From Glossina fuscipes (taxonomy: Eukaryota > Arthropoda > Insecta > Diptera > Glossinidae): DNA of 64,000 nt. The notes under the pieces were generated by a model. The model saw only the letters and a list, made by a program, of their open reading frames with translations. It was not told the origin of the DNA and did no database searches. Positions within the stretch are counted from its first letter, which is position 1; each line of letters begins with the position of its first letter. The DNA is taken from positions 1,435,155 to 1,499,154 of the forward strand of contig NW_023998517.1 of assembly GCF_014805625.2 (NCBI RefSeq). Direction: 5' to 3'. The translations under genes and the position numbers were made by a program. Shown in pieces: positions 48,529 through 59,945 of this stretch.

Positions 48529-49300
48529 CTAAAATTCGTCTTTACCCACTCTACCAACGTAGCCTCGATCAAGAGTGATGCGATGAACTGAAGGCTTCTT
48601 TAACATTTCAATAAAGTTTTTATTGAACGATTCGTGAAGACTCTCAAACTGCGCTTCAGCTTTCGCAATAGCTTCACTGTTTTCCCCATAGCATCATTTG
48701 AAGATTTGCAAACAGATAATAAAAGCGGGGCTATAGATCTGACGAATTCGGCAAGAGAAGCACAAGTTAGAACTTCAGTTTAAAGCATTTTGTTATTGCA
48801 GCCATCAACTTTTGAACCGCTGTCTCGTTTTGCTTGGTTTCTTCTTTAATCGCATCAAAAGTACAATAAAATTTTCGTGCGATTCGTAGTTCCTTTGCTC
48901 CGACGGCCATCTTTTCGATCGCTTTGCGCGACTGTAAGCAGTGCCCTTTTGCTCAACTGGGCTTTAATTCGATTTAAAGCAAAAGTAGTGATGTATCAAT
49001 GTTGCGTCCTTTGCCACACACAATATGAAAAAATCTCTTCAATCGCTAACATGTTGGAGTTTATGTTCCTCTGCGAGTAACAACGATACTCATTTGGGAA
49101 ACAAATTTCTCCTGCCTTTTGATGTCTTTGGGAGGTCAGTTTTCTGTTGTATGCATCTTTTGTGAATATTCACTGTATTCAGCATCGTCACCGTCCGAAC
49201 GGCTTTGTCTGACATCAGCAAACCAACGACAGGTTAATGTTTTTCCTGGCGTAAAACCGACAATGAACAGTGAAAAGTAGTGAAATTCTGTTCCTTCCAT
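48529..49300 (-). pseudogene. Frame-broken coding fossil, unidentified
   Basis: Three adjacent minus-strand segments look protein-like but lie in different frames or behind stops. A 54-codon ORF from the ATG at 49300 to 49136 contains FTPGKTLTCRWFADV. A 47-codon ORF, 48910-48767, begins MAVGAKELRIARKF and is Lys/Glu-rich. A segment at about 48687-48529 contains AIAKAEAQFESLHESF, helical or coiled-coil-like, and later RITLDRGYVGRVGKDEF before a stop. A further minus-strand ORF, 48487-48281, may continue it. I do not recognise the family. An N-terminal DNA-binding region followed by a coiled coil would fit a transposon-associated protein, but that is a guess. Confidence 0.35.
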
Positions 49301-50257
49301 TTCCTCCCAAATGTTTCCTCACCCTACGACAGTGAGTGCAGTAATTAATAAACTTTCAGATAATATTCAAATTTATTAGAATATGCAACACATTAGATAA
49401 AAAGCCCTCTATTCTAACTCCTAATTGACGTCGTTGTTAATTATTTAACCAATTCTCGCTCGTGATTGACTAATGAGTAGTTTTCAAGGTAGTTGATAAG
49501 AAGAAAGCTTCACTTCTTTTCCTGACCAGCGTTAAACATCGTCAAGCTTTCTTTCTGGATCCAACAAGCCTTGACAGGAAATTTTGCAATTTTGGTAACA
49601 CTTTTTACTCACTTAAAGAAAACGGCTAAAAGAGGAACGGGTCACTAAAAGAATGTACATCAAGTGCAAACATTAAAATATTAGTTTTGTAATATAATGA
49701 AGAAAAACTAACAGAATTACGTGTAAACATTATATATGAAAATACATACAAATTTTACTATTTTCTACGCTTCCCTTTTTGTTCTACATATACATATAAA
49801 TAGATAGACATTTTTTATTTGTACAATGCAGCTTAAATGAAATAAATTTTCCAATGTCTAGAAGGATGTGCAGTTTTTCAAAAATACAACGAAATATAAT
49901 AAAATAAAATAAAGAGATTGCAAGAGAGATGGAGAGAGAGACAGTGAGGAAGAGAGAAAAGTCGTAAGAACAAATAAAGTTTTTACTCGTTTTTTTTTTT
50001 TTTTGCTGCTTATATTTGCCATTGTTGCTGTTGTTTGTAGTGTATTCTTCTTGTATATATTGCGTTATATTTTTCTTGTTAATGAAAATTCAAATTAAGC
50101 TAAAAAGTGTAACATCAAGTGAAACAAAAACAAATTTCTTATAAATACCGAAACACACCATAATACAGCTTGAACAATAACGAGCAACAATAGACGAGAC
50201 CGTATTATTTATATAAGAAAGATTGTATTTTGTATTTTATTTAGAAAGATATCAAAG

Positions 50258-50278
50258 CACAAACACACAAACACACAA

Positions 50279-50329
<51 letters not shown>
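50258..50329. repeat. (CA)n/(CAAA) compound microsatellite
   Basis: The longest CA tract in the window, with regular CAAACACA variants in its first half. Confidence 0.95.
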
Positions 50330-50332
<3 letters not shown>

Positions 50333-50604
50333 TTTCATTGCAAACGCTGTTGTTGCATACGTACGTAGTTAGAAGAAAGGCTTAATAGCAACTAATGTAC
50401 GTATATACGTATGTACGTGTATATACATTAGATTTCCTTGCAAAGTCTTTTGAATATTGATATGCTGTCGTTTTGTGTGCCTATGTGTAAGTGTTTATTT
50501 TTTCCTTACTTTTATCTTTTGTCTACGCTAACAACTTGTATATTGCCTTGTTTCAAAGTTTTTCTTTTATGTATGTGGTAACAAATTTCATGCATATATA
50601 AATA

Positions 50605-50607
<3 letters not shown>

Positions 50608-50638
<31 letters not shown>
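50608..50638. repeat. (AT)n microsatellite
   Basis: About 15 AT units. Confidence 0.95.
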
Positions 50639-50639
<1 letters not shown>

Positions 50640-51469
50640 TATATACATATATCTTGCGGCTTTCCCTAACACGTACACTGTCTATACTTTTAAATCTCTT
50701 AAGATATGTAATTAAATAGAAAATTGTATGAATTTTTTGGCATCAAGTTTTATGCATGCAATACACAATACAAATGCGCATATAGTGAAAGTATCCTAGA
50801 ACAGACACAGACACTGACACAGACACGCCTATCAATCCAGCATATTTATTCATTTCATTTAACGCCTTGTATTACTTGGGGTTAATTGTGAATGTTTGAT
50901 CATTAAATGACAAGAATTTGAAAAAACAAAAAAAGGAGAAAATTAAGGAGTGAGTGTCCTTTTGTGGTAAAAATTTCAAGCGATTGCTCTTCTAAAACAT
51001 CTTCACTGTATGTGTAAAAAAGCTTTATGGTATTAAACTACATGTGTTGTGGATTTTCCTTTTGCTTTTCTTTCTTGTTGAATCGCTTTTTAAACCAAAT
51101 GTTCATGTTGAAGCTTAAGAACATTCAAACATGACATGGTTTGTGGCCGAACTCTTATATGTATATGTATATATAAACAGATTGTAATAAACTTCATCAA
51201 AAGGATTAATATTAGTTCCAAGACGCATTTAAAAATTAGAAATTCCAAAGCATTGGTTGATATGTTGTCTTTCAGACAGGCATCGTGGTTTTAATGTCCA
51301 GTTTGGTCAGATGCTAAGAAACACTTTAGTTTACCGATCTCTGTAAAATAGCATAAATAGTTTAGATTATGTATAAATCGAATGTTGATAGAACTACGGA
51401 TGAAAGTGCGAGTGATTTTATTTATTAGTAACGAGATATACAGATATACAGAACTACTAATTAAATTTT

Positions 51470-51663
51470 CCATTATCATTATTATAATCATTAATTTAGC
51501 CAGAGAAATAAACTTCAAGACTGAAAGACTTAGGAGCACTAGCATCTATCTAGCAGCTATCGGCTTTTATTGAACACACTACTGTACTCGATATTTGTAC
51601 CCACTGAGTTGTCAGTGGAGATCCTTTGCCTACTCAGTCACTCAGGTGAATTTAAATCTCTTA
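51470..51663 (-). mobile_element. tRNA-derived SINE, copy 3, near full length
   Basis: The minus strand carries CTGAGTAGGCAAAGGATC (A box region), a decayed B box, AAAGCCGATAGCTGCTAG, TTTCTCTGGCTAAATTAAT and a tail of ATG/AAT units. It is bounded by ACTAATTAAATTTT at 51456-51469 and ACTAATTTAATTTT at 51664-51677, a 13/14 match that I take as the target-site duplication. These flanks are AT-rich, so the duplication is less certain than that of copy 1. Confidence 0.72.
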
Positions 51664-51989
51664 ACTAATTTAATTTTACTTTTTACGTGAATATGTCGAA
51701 ATGGTACTTGCACTCTCCATCCATATCACCTTGCGGAGAATAAGTAGATGATTTGGTTCCTCTACAATGATGGAAATAACACTTTTCATAAGGACTAAGT
51801 GTTCAGTGACGCATGCATGCCACTCTGAAGAGAATCCAAACTAACAAACATACCGGGAAACTTACAAAATATCACTATGACTGTTAGTAAGGAAGTGGAA
51901 ATATGAAAGGGAAACCTTTTCGACAATTGACATAAATGAAGAAAATTAGTTTGTAAAACAAAAACTGAAAATCTTCAGAATAGACTTTT

Positions 51990-52290
51990 AAGGGCGACGT
52001 TCATTGAATTTTTCCTTGGCGATGGCCGTTTTCGACGTGGTCAACACAGGTTCGATCCTGACAACTCACCAGTACGTCCGATCTGTGGAAGGAAGGCTCA
52101 CAATAAATGGCTTCGTGACCAAGATGCTTCACGACTTAAGGCAAGAGATAGCCGGTAGCGAAAAGGGGAAGCGGAAGCCAATAGGGTATATCGCCAAGGT
52201 CCTACCTACAAGAAGCGTCTTAATCACTGTTAGTCTCCACGAAGTATTGCGTGGCGATGGTCCCACGGAGAAGAGTGGTAGATAAAATGT
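51990..52290 (+). other. GC-richer island with a short ORF, unidentified
   Basis: About 300 bases are clearly richer in G+C than the flanks and hold a 93-codon ORF (52004-52285) plus an opposite-strand ORF. A perfect B-box-like GGTTCGATCCT lies near 52050, but no matching A box was found upstream. A small hairpin CCACG/CGTGG lies at 52237-52254. The protein has no motif I recognise. It may be a fragment of a mobile element. Confidence 0.25.
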
Positions 52291-52468
52291 GTGTGTACGC
52301 TTTAGTACATATGCGTCATGCATGACAAATGGTGCAGACTGCTAGTACGGGCCAGTAGTGTCTTTTGAAGGTTTACATCTCCACCTTGCGTAGCGAAAGA
52401 AAAACCAACACACCCGCACACAAACTCATTTTGAAGACTGCGTTTTATAGAACTCATCCTTCAGTTAT

Positions 52469-52488
52469 TCTTACTTACTTACTTACTT
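52469..52488. repeat. (TTAC)n run
   Basis: Four to five TTAC units followed by GGTAAGAACGGCCGGTTACG. It resembles the end of a dispersed repeat, but I found no second copy in this window. Confidence 0.5.
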
Positions 52489-53101
52489 GGTAAGAACGGC
52501 CGGTTACGCCAGATAGAACTTATTCGTTCTATTTCTTTGTTTTAATAGACGCAGAGAAACTTCAACAAGCAAGACAAACGATGAAAAAGTAGTTTTGCTT
52601 TTTGGTGTTCAGGGCTAAGATATTCTCAAAATATTTTTATATTGACACATCGACAACATTGAAAAAGTCTAGTGAAGATAAAGCGCTTCTATGACAAATG
52701 TAGTTTCTTAACATCTACTGGCCATTATACATTCCCCTCAGCCAACTTATTTAATTATATTTACTTATTGAACTAAATTGAACTCACTTAAGTAATATCT
52801 CAATACCATCAAGCATATGATGAAAATGAAGTTTGACTTCATGAACTGCTTTGCGTGTAATAGACCGTGAACAAGACAAATAAATCCTTGCAATTGAAGC
52901 AATGTTGTTTTTCCTTTTCAAATATTTGCACGTATGCGTGTATGTGTAACGGACGCACACATAACAGAAATCCTTTTTATTGCGCATATACATTTCGTTT
53001 TTCATATTTATATGAACGCTTTTATATTAATGTCAACTTGATGGTAATTTCAACTAAAAAGCTGCGATACATCAAATGTTTGCAGCACACATTAATGCAA
53101 A

Positions 53102-53104
<3 letters not shown>

Positions 53105-53133
<29 letters not shown>
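53105..53133. repeat. (AT)n microsatellite
   Basis: About 14 AT units followed by two CTATATATA variants. Confidence 0.94.
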
Positions 53134-54776
53134 CTATATATACTATATATATAGGCGTGTGTATGCTTTCAGCAATGACATCGGATGTCTTTGGTATATA
53201 GAACTTTTTTCTGTCTTCTTTTTTTTTTTAAATGAGTACATGAAGTAGCCGTTGGCTTAGAGTCGTCCTTACTATGTATGCATGGGTAAGCATGTGAAAA
53301 TTTTCTTTGCCTCTGTGTATTATGCATATAAACATTTGTACGTAGATATACATACGAATATATATATATATATATATTTTGTATATGTTTATATACAAAA
53401 TTTATGTGTGGTAAGAGTTGATGAATTTATATATTGTCGCGCCAAGAAGGTTTTCTAATAAATTTTATATTCATTTTATTTGCTTAGACGTTATACTTAG
53501 TCTGCAATGACAGACGTTAGTTCATTTAATATGTAAACAGAACATTTAAAATGGAAATGAATTCGCAAGCGTGAATTCTTTCAGCCAAGTAAAGAAGAGC
53601 GGGGGGAAAAAAAATCCGTAACGCCTTAAAGTAGACTTTAAATTTATTGCATTTAAGTGGCCTAAGTGTAGACATAAATATCATTTGTAATGCTTTAGAA
53701 TCATTAAGAAATTTTACTATCAGAAATTCTAATATTCGCCTTAGTTAGTAACTGAAGGTCATGAAGTTTATGCGATCAAATATTTGTCAACTTTATTAGA
53801 CACCAATAGACCATTGTTTATGAACTTTTAAGGCATACTTCTCACATTGCTTTACACATTAATACTTTGCCTCCTGTGTATATGGATAACATGTTTCTTG
53901 GAGGCAGAATTTTCCTCCAAAAGAGGAAAGGAAGTATCCTCGTCTGTCGTCCGTTAACATTTTTAACCTTTTGCTTGCATGGATGGTAGCGATGGGTAAA
54001 GAAAATGAGAGTTTGTTTGAGATATGCTGTGTACTATATGTATGTATGCATGCACTTGTATGAGCGCAAAGCCAATTGTGAAAATTTGTAATGAATGAAT
54101 GTTATAAACAACAGCGGACATAATTATCGAGTTATCGCGTTTAAGTGTTGTACATACCCGGCACAACAAGACAGTATTAAAACAATAATTTACTAGTGCC
54201 CCGTGCTTGGTTGCCTAAACCTATGTTTTGTTCATCGTTTTCCTCTTTTTTGTTGTTGTTGTTGTTGTTGTTTTCATTTTTTCTTCTTTTTTTTTAATGT
54301 TTTGCGATAGTTATGTTGTATGACAATCGAAAACCAATCGATGTTTCGGAGAAGTATATTTTCAGGCCCAATACAAAAGCATCTATGGCCCATTCATAGA
54401 AAACTATATATGTGTTTGTACGGATATTGTATGATTGTGTTTAACCCGCAACGAATATTCGGCCATAATATTTATGAGGCTATGGATTTTATTGCTGTTG
54501 CTGCTGCTGTTGCTTTGGCTCGATTACAGTCTATGCATAGATGTGCATGTATGTATGTATGCATGTATATAAGTATGTGTATATTGAGAGTATCCAAAAA
54601 TATTCATATGAAATGCTGACCCAATCTGCTATAGTTGTTGTTTTTACTGTCGTATATTGTATTTTATAGTGGAGGCCAAATGACCAAAAGCCCATTTCAT
54701 ATCTTCCGTTGTTTCAAGTGTTTGTCTTCTGTATATATTAAACTTTCATACGTATGTATATGTAAATATATGTATT

Positions 54777-54798
54777 TGTGTGTGTGTGTGTGTGTGTG
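54777..54798. repeat. (TG)n microsatellite followed by poly-T
   Basis: About 11 TG units, then an 18-T run. Confidence 0.92.
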
Positions 54799-55370
54799 AA
54801 TTTTTTTTTTTTTTTTTTGTTTGCATATTCCTATACAGTGCATGGGTGAGAAGGTTGATTATTAGTATGAGGCAAGAGCAAAAAAAAGATGTATGGCTTG
54901 TGCTGTGAGATAAACCAGACGACCAGTATTTGCCGCCAAAGGCTTTGAATTTGTGAGACAGAGTTAATTCACACACAAAAATATACCAACTGCAAGTATG
55001 TAAAGGAGGAAGGAAGTTCACGACAAATATGTATGTTTTTGTTACTACATACTCGTATATACTAGGACGCGCCATATGATTTGTATGTACATTTACACGA
55101 ACATAAGTGTATGATGTTTGTTAGTGTTCCAGTTTTTTCTTTTTTTTTTTTTTTGGTAAAATTTTAAGGGTTTCAGCAGCTTTCCTTTTTTATTTGATCT
55201 GTGCTTTTTCCTTCAACAACTATCGTTTCAGTGTGGTGTAATGTGGTGTAGTGTGGTGTGTGTGGCTGTTGTTTGACAGTCAAAAAGCAATAAAATGTTT
55301 CAGTTTTGCTTTTTATTCGCTCGCATCGATATTGTAACGCTGCCAATCGTTAAGAGATCTGTGCTCGTTC

Positions 55371-55425
55371 TCCTCTCCCTCCCCCCCTCCCTCTCTCACT
55401 CACTGTCTCTCTCGTTCTCTCCCTT
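55371..55425. repeat. C/T-rich polypyrimidine tract
   Basis: Interrupted CCT and CTCT units on the plus strand. Confidence 0.85.
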
Positions 55426-57325
55426 TTCTGTCAATCTTTAGTCGTTTTATTTTTATTTATTTATTTATTTTTTTCTTTTACATTCTTATTGTTGTTGGTG
55501 TTGTTGCTATTGTCCGAACGGTTCATTGCAGCAGCATCAGTTAAGCGTTAACGGAAACAACAACAAATGGATTTTGTCCGCATTTCGCATAGTTAAAAAA
55601 ACAGCATCGCTCTGGATGTGTGCGAACGTATGGGTGCGCAATTCTCTATATGAATATCAGTATTGATGCGACATGTGTAGCATATGTTATGGCTGGGCTT
55701 GTGTGCAAAAAAAAAAAATGTGTTGCTTGCCATAAGGTACTTTAGTGTGATATTCCAACAACAGCAACAACAACAATCGAATCATGCGAAAAACATGCAC
55801 TCATCCCAACGTTTGACTGACATAGTTACTATTGTTTTTTGGTGTTCACTTTCAATTTATTGTCCAACAATAGATTGAAATTTTCGATTACATCGCGTAT
55901 AACGCGACATAAACTATGTGAATATTGCAAAATCCATATAGGAATGTCTGAACGAATACTAAACTTTTATGAGGGAAGGTCAAAAAATGTAGTTTTCATT
56001 GCGGTTTAAGAGTTAATTCTAAGTCTATAGCTATGGAAAGTTATGTTTTCGAAGAGCTTTACAATGTTACTAAATCGTAACAATCACATTTTTTTGCCTC
56101 TACGTCTGTCATCGGAAGACTTGTTTTCGATACGAATACCCATAAGTATGCACCAAATAATGCTCCTTGAAAAAAGCAAAGATTTTAAAGCGTTTAAATA
56201 TTCTCTCGACACCGCAGATAGTTGACCGATAGGCAAAAATTACTTTCTTTCTTCTATAGGATGAGTCCCTAAATGCTCATGTCAGTCACATGTAAAATGT
56301 AACCATGCCTGTTATTTGATTCTCATTGAATCGGTCGCAGAGATGGCCTATATATCTGAGTTTAGGGGCATGAGCGTAGTCATGAAGTTTTACTCCAAGT
56401 TTGTATTCTTCACTAAGCAGGGGTTGACATCAGGAGTAATTTTGTCTTTGATGAATTGTCGAACTCCTCCGGTTCATACTTCATCTTTTCAAAAGTCTTC
56501 AAATGCATATGAATTCATATCATTGTTGTACATGTATTTAGACGGTCTAAGTAGACTGCGGCAACCTTTCGTGTGCCGTCCATCGCACCCAGGGGAATGC
56601 CAAAAAAAGAGGGCGTTTACGGAAATCAAAAATTATATGCATTTGCATTGTGCAAAGAAAAAATAATCTTTAAATTGTAGATATATTAACGGCTCGAGTA
56701 GAATCTTTCTACCCCTACTCGGGTGATAAAATTAACGGAGAAATTGTTATTTTAAGCTTTACTTCACCGACCAATAATGGTTATACATACGATTGAAATC
56801 CTTTACTTTCAAGTTATGTTGTTTTCCTCACCACATAAGCGACCAGGATGGCTTGATATCAAAATATTGTAGCCTTAGCTCCAAGGAAGGACTTACGCTA
56901 TTTTTTATCGTTACAAAATCAATTTTTAGGAAAATATTTACCATTTTTCTATCCAGACATTTACCTGAGGGAACGTAACCTGTACTAGGTTTGCCTAGAT
57001 CCACCCAAAGAGAGGGAGATTTTCAAAAAAATCCTTTAAAAGCTAATAATCTAGTCAGTTTTCTAAAGCATACTTCTAGGTGTTGCGTAGAGAAGGACAA
57101 AACCAATATACTCTCAGTTGCGCTAAACAAAGCTTTTTTGTTGTTAAAACAAAGCAAAGTAAAAACAAAAAAAGAAGAAGAAGAGAAGAATCAAAACATG
57201 CGACAACCTTATCGAATGCAGTTTACTTTCTTCTTCTTTCTTTCTTTCTTTTTAGCTGCTATCTCGTATCGTCAATTTTTCATATTTCCTCTTAACCCAT
57301 TATATCACCATCATTAATGCGCCAG

Positions 57326-57349
57326 AACACACACACACACACACACACA
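57326..57349. repeat. (CA)n microsatellite
   Basis: Twelve CA units. Confidence 0.95.
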
Positions 57350-59329
57350 TTGTCGTTCAACTTGCATGCAGCATGCATTCATGCAATGAATGATACTCTT
57401 TGTTGGAATATTCTTCTTCTTTTTTTTTCATTTCTTTGTGCATGTTGTAACTGTTGTCATTGGGCTATTTTGTTGCACATTTTTCAGTGTATAACGCAAT
57501 CGTAGAGAAGCATGATTACAATGCAAACAATACCGAAAAATTGTTTATGATATTAAAGCTCATAAAAGCTGAAAAATGTTTTTTAATTGAAGTAGACCTT
57601 CGGGAGTTAATAATATTTACTTTTATGGTCATAGGGCAGTGACAGTGATTGTGCATTCGTGTCTGTTTTATATGTGGACAAGTTTGCAGATGTGATTATC
57701 GATGTGGTTGTTGTTATTGACTTTATTGTCACTTTTTTAAACACTGAATTTTTCATGTACTAACACGACAAGCGAATAATATACGTTGCGATAAACTGCA
57801 TTGACTTTTGATTCGTAATTTTTGAAATAATTGCTGTCTGTTATAACGGACCCCCTATTCAATCTATCATCTTATGTAGGTGATGTGTACTTTTTAATAC
57901 GTTCAGGGCTTTTGGTGACAACGATCGTTTTTTTTTTTTTTTTTTGCCTTATCAGACAGATATAGATAAAATTACATCAGAATTATTCCTCTTAATATAC
58001 TAGCAGTCGCGTTGAGGGACGGGGAAGTTGCAAGAAATGTATTCGTGATTAAATCGCACAGACGGAGACGGAAGCCCTCTCTTTAACCATGAAGAGCCTT
58101 TTACCAGTTACGCGAAAGGTGTTCCGTGATGGTTTACTTATAAGGTCACCAAATGATGATGTGTTCCACACGAAAAACAATGAAACATCAGCATCAGGTT
58201 ACATATTTTCTTCTATGACTTTTAAGTTCTGTGAAAGTTGTACGTGTTAATCTCTGGCCATTTTTTTAGATAATGGGAACGTTTCAGATACATAATCCCA
58301 GTTGCATTCTACACGCTTAGCATTACAACGGCAATAAAATTTGTAGGCGGCCTTGTGCTTCGACTCTGTGCGACATGGCTATTAATGTACCTTCCAGTTA
58401 TAAATGAATGCCAGTTTTCATAAAAGTACACAAATGTAATGCAAAACATCCTCAGTTCCTTTTGGATTCGAAAAATTACATAGTCTCGAAAGTCCTCACG
58501 CAAACTAAGAATTCTTACACGAGTGCCATAGTAGTGAAACGTAGCATTCAAAAAAAATCTATTCATTTATATACCTAGAGAAATACATAAATTATTTTAG
58601 AAAAATTGATATATGTGTGATTGGCAAGTATTTGAATAAAAAGATGACATGCTTTTATTAGTAGAAAATATTTAAATTAACATATCGAAAATATCCTAGA
58701 CGTTTCTCTACAGTATCTTACTGGAAACGTATTGTAAACCATTCAGATGAAAAAAAAAATTTTAATTGCTTGAGTTGAAAAATCAATATTTTTCATCATT
58801 GCCCAGGGCCTAAGTTGTTTTCTTATGTCATTCTTGTCTTTTTAATGGATCATTTTGTAATGTTTCTTAAGAATACATTTCCGTTTTAATGCTCAAATAT
58901 ACGCCCAATTACCCCGCCAAATATTATGATTCTATCTATTGCGTTTTCCTTGCATGGAAAATGATTACCAAAAAATTCCTAGTAGCAGTAGAGTTACACC
59001 TTAACGGAAATCTTATGTACCTATAACTTCGAGTAAATACGTGAACATAGTAAAGCTTGTGATTAATTTCGGGCGTATCGTATCCTCTGCAAAACTGGAT
59101 GGAATTCATAAATTGCCCCAGAACAGCCATAGCTTGCAATTTATTAGATGGTTTGTTTTTTTTTTGTTTTTTCGCTCATAGGAAAATTATATCCACTTCC
59201 AACCATGACCTGTACAAAGGAAATACACAAGTAAGAACACTATAGTGGCTAAAATTAAACATTCTTCCTTATACCGACTCATTACAGTAAGGCATTACAT
59301 AAGAAGTAGTCGAGGAAGTTTCTAACGTT

Positions 59330-59573
59330 GTTCGCCCTTAGACGAAAACGCGTCAGTGTACTAAATTTCACCAAAATATCCCAAAAATGGCAGCCGATAG
59401 GTTGAAGGCAGAAAACAAAACGGACAGACAAGCTTAGATTGAGTCAGAAGGTGAGGAAGTGTTGCTGAACCGATCGGTATAACAATAGGTGGGTGAGTCT
59501 CAAGTCCTTCCGATTATTGCATGCATTTGGACAAACCTAATATATCCTTGTACCCCAAGTGGGGTGCGGTATA
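59330..59573 (-). mobile_element. mini-me/DINE-like repeat, family 2
   Basis: The minus strand starts ATACCGCACCCCACTTGGGG followed by TACAAGG, again a hairpin head. It continues with GATCGGTTCAGCAACACTTC, GCTTGTCTGTCCGTTTTG, then GCCATTTTTGGGATATTTTG and GTGAAATTTAG. The order and spacing match the 7011 and 28416 copies. Confidence 0.58.
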
Positions 59574-59580
59574 AAGACTG

Positions 59581-59945
59581 TGTATGTATCTGGAGCAGCA
59601 TCGAAATGTAAATAGATATAAGCCTGTTTGTCTGTCAGCCTGTGTATGTAATGTCCGTAGTATGTATTGGAAGTCCTTGCACGGAGTTAAAACTGAGCCA
59701 AATCAGCCAAAGGACACGACCGCGGCAGAGCATATCTTGCGACGATGTTTGTTTTCAAAAATAAAAATGTTTGTGTTCTGGCTTGTTAGCTTGCAGTCCT
59801 GCACCACCTGTTCAAGAACGGAAAAATTCAACCACGCCCGCGCAATATTATAGAATATGAAAATTTAGTTCTCCTCTTTATTTAGCTTGGTTTTAGGATG
59901 AGGATGAAGGGCAAGAGCGTAAAAGGTTCTGTCGCGGCCGAATGT
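59581..59945 (+). mobile_element. mini-me/DINE-like repeat, family 1, partial
   Basis: Shares the segments GGAAGTCCTTGCACGGAG, GCCAAATCAGCCAAAGGACA and GAATATGAAAATTTAGTTCT with the 20832 copy, in the same order, and has the expected GTCTGTC block upstream. It ends with GCGGCCGAATGTAATTTTCT and TTACTTGTT. The 5' head is missing, and it abuts a family-2 copy in the opposite orientation. Confidence 0.58.

Larger units (their letters stand above)
52489..59329. other. Non-coding, no gene seen
   Basis: The longest ORF is 116 codons (56316-56666) with no recognisable motif. A perfect 7-bp inverted repeat CGAGTAG/CTACTCG with a 13-base loop lies at 56695-56721. The rest is AT-rich with microsatellites. 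Confidence 0.6.

Noticed and set aside
56316..56666. 116-codon ORF as a host gene
   Set aside because: No recognisable motif, no codon-usage shift, and length within what chance allows in 64 kb.
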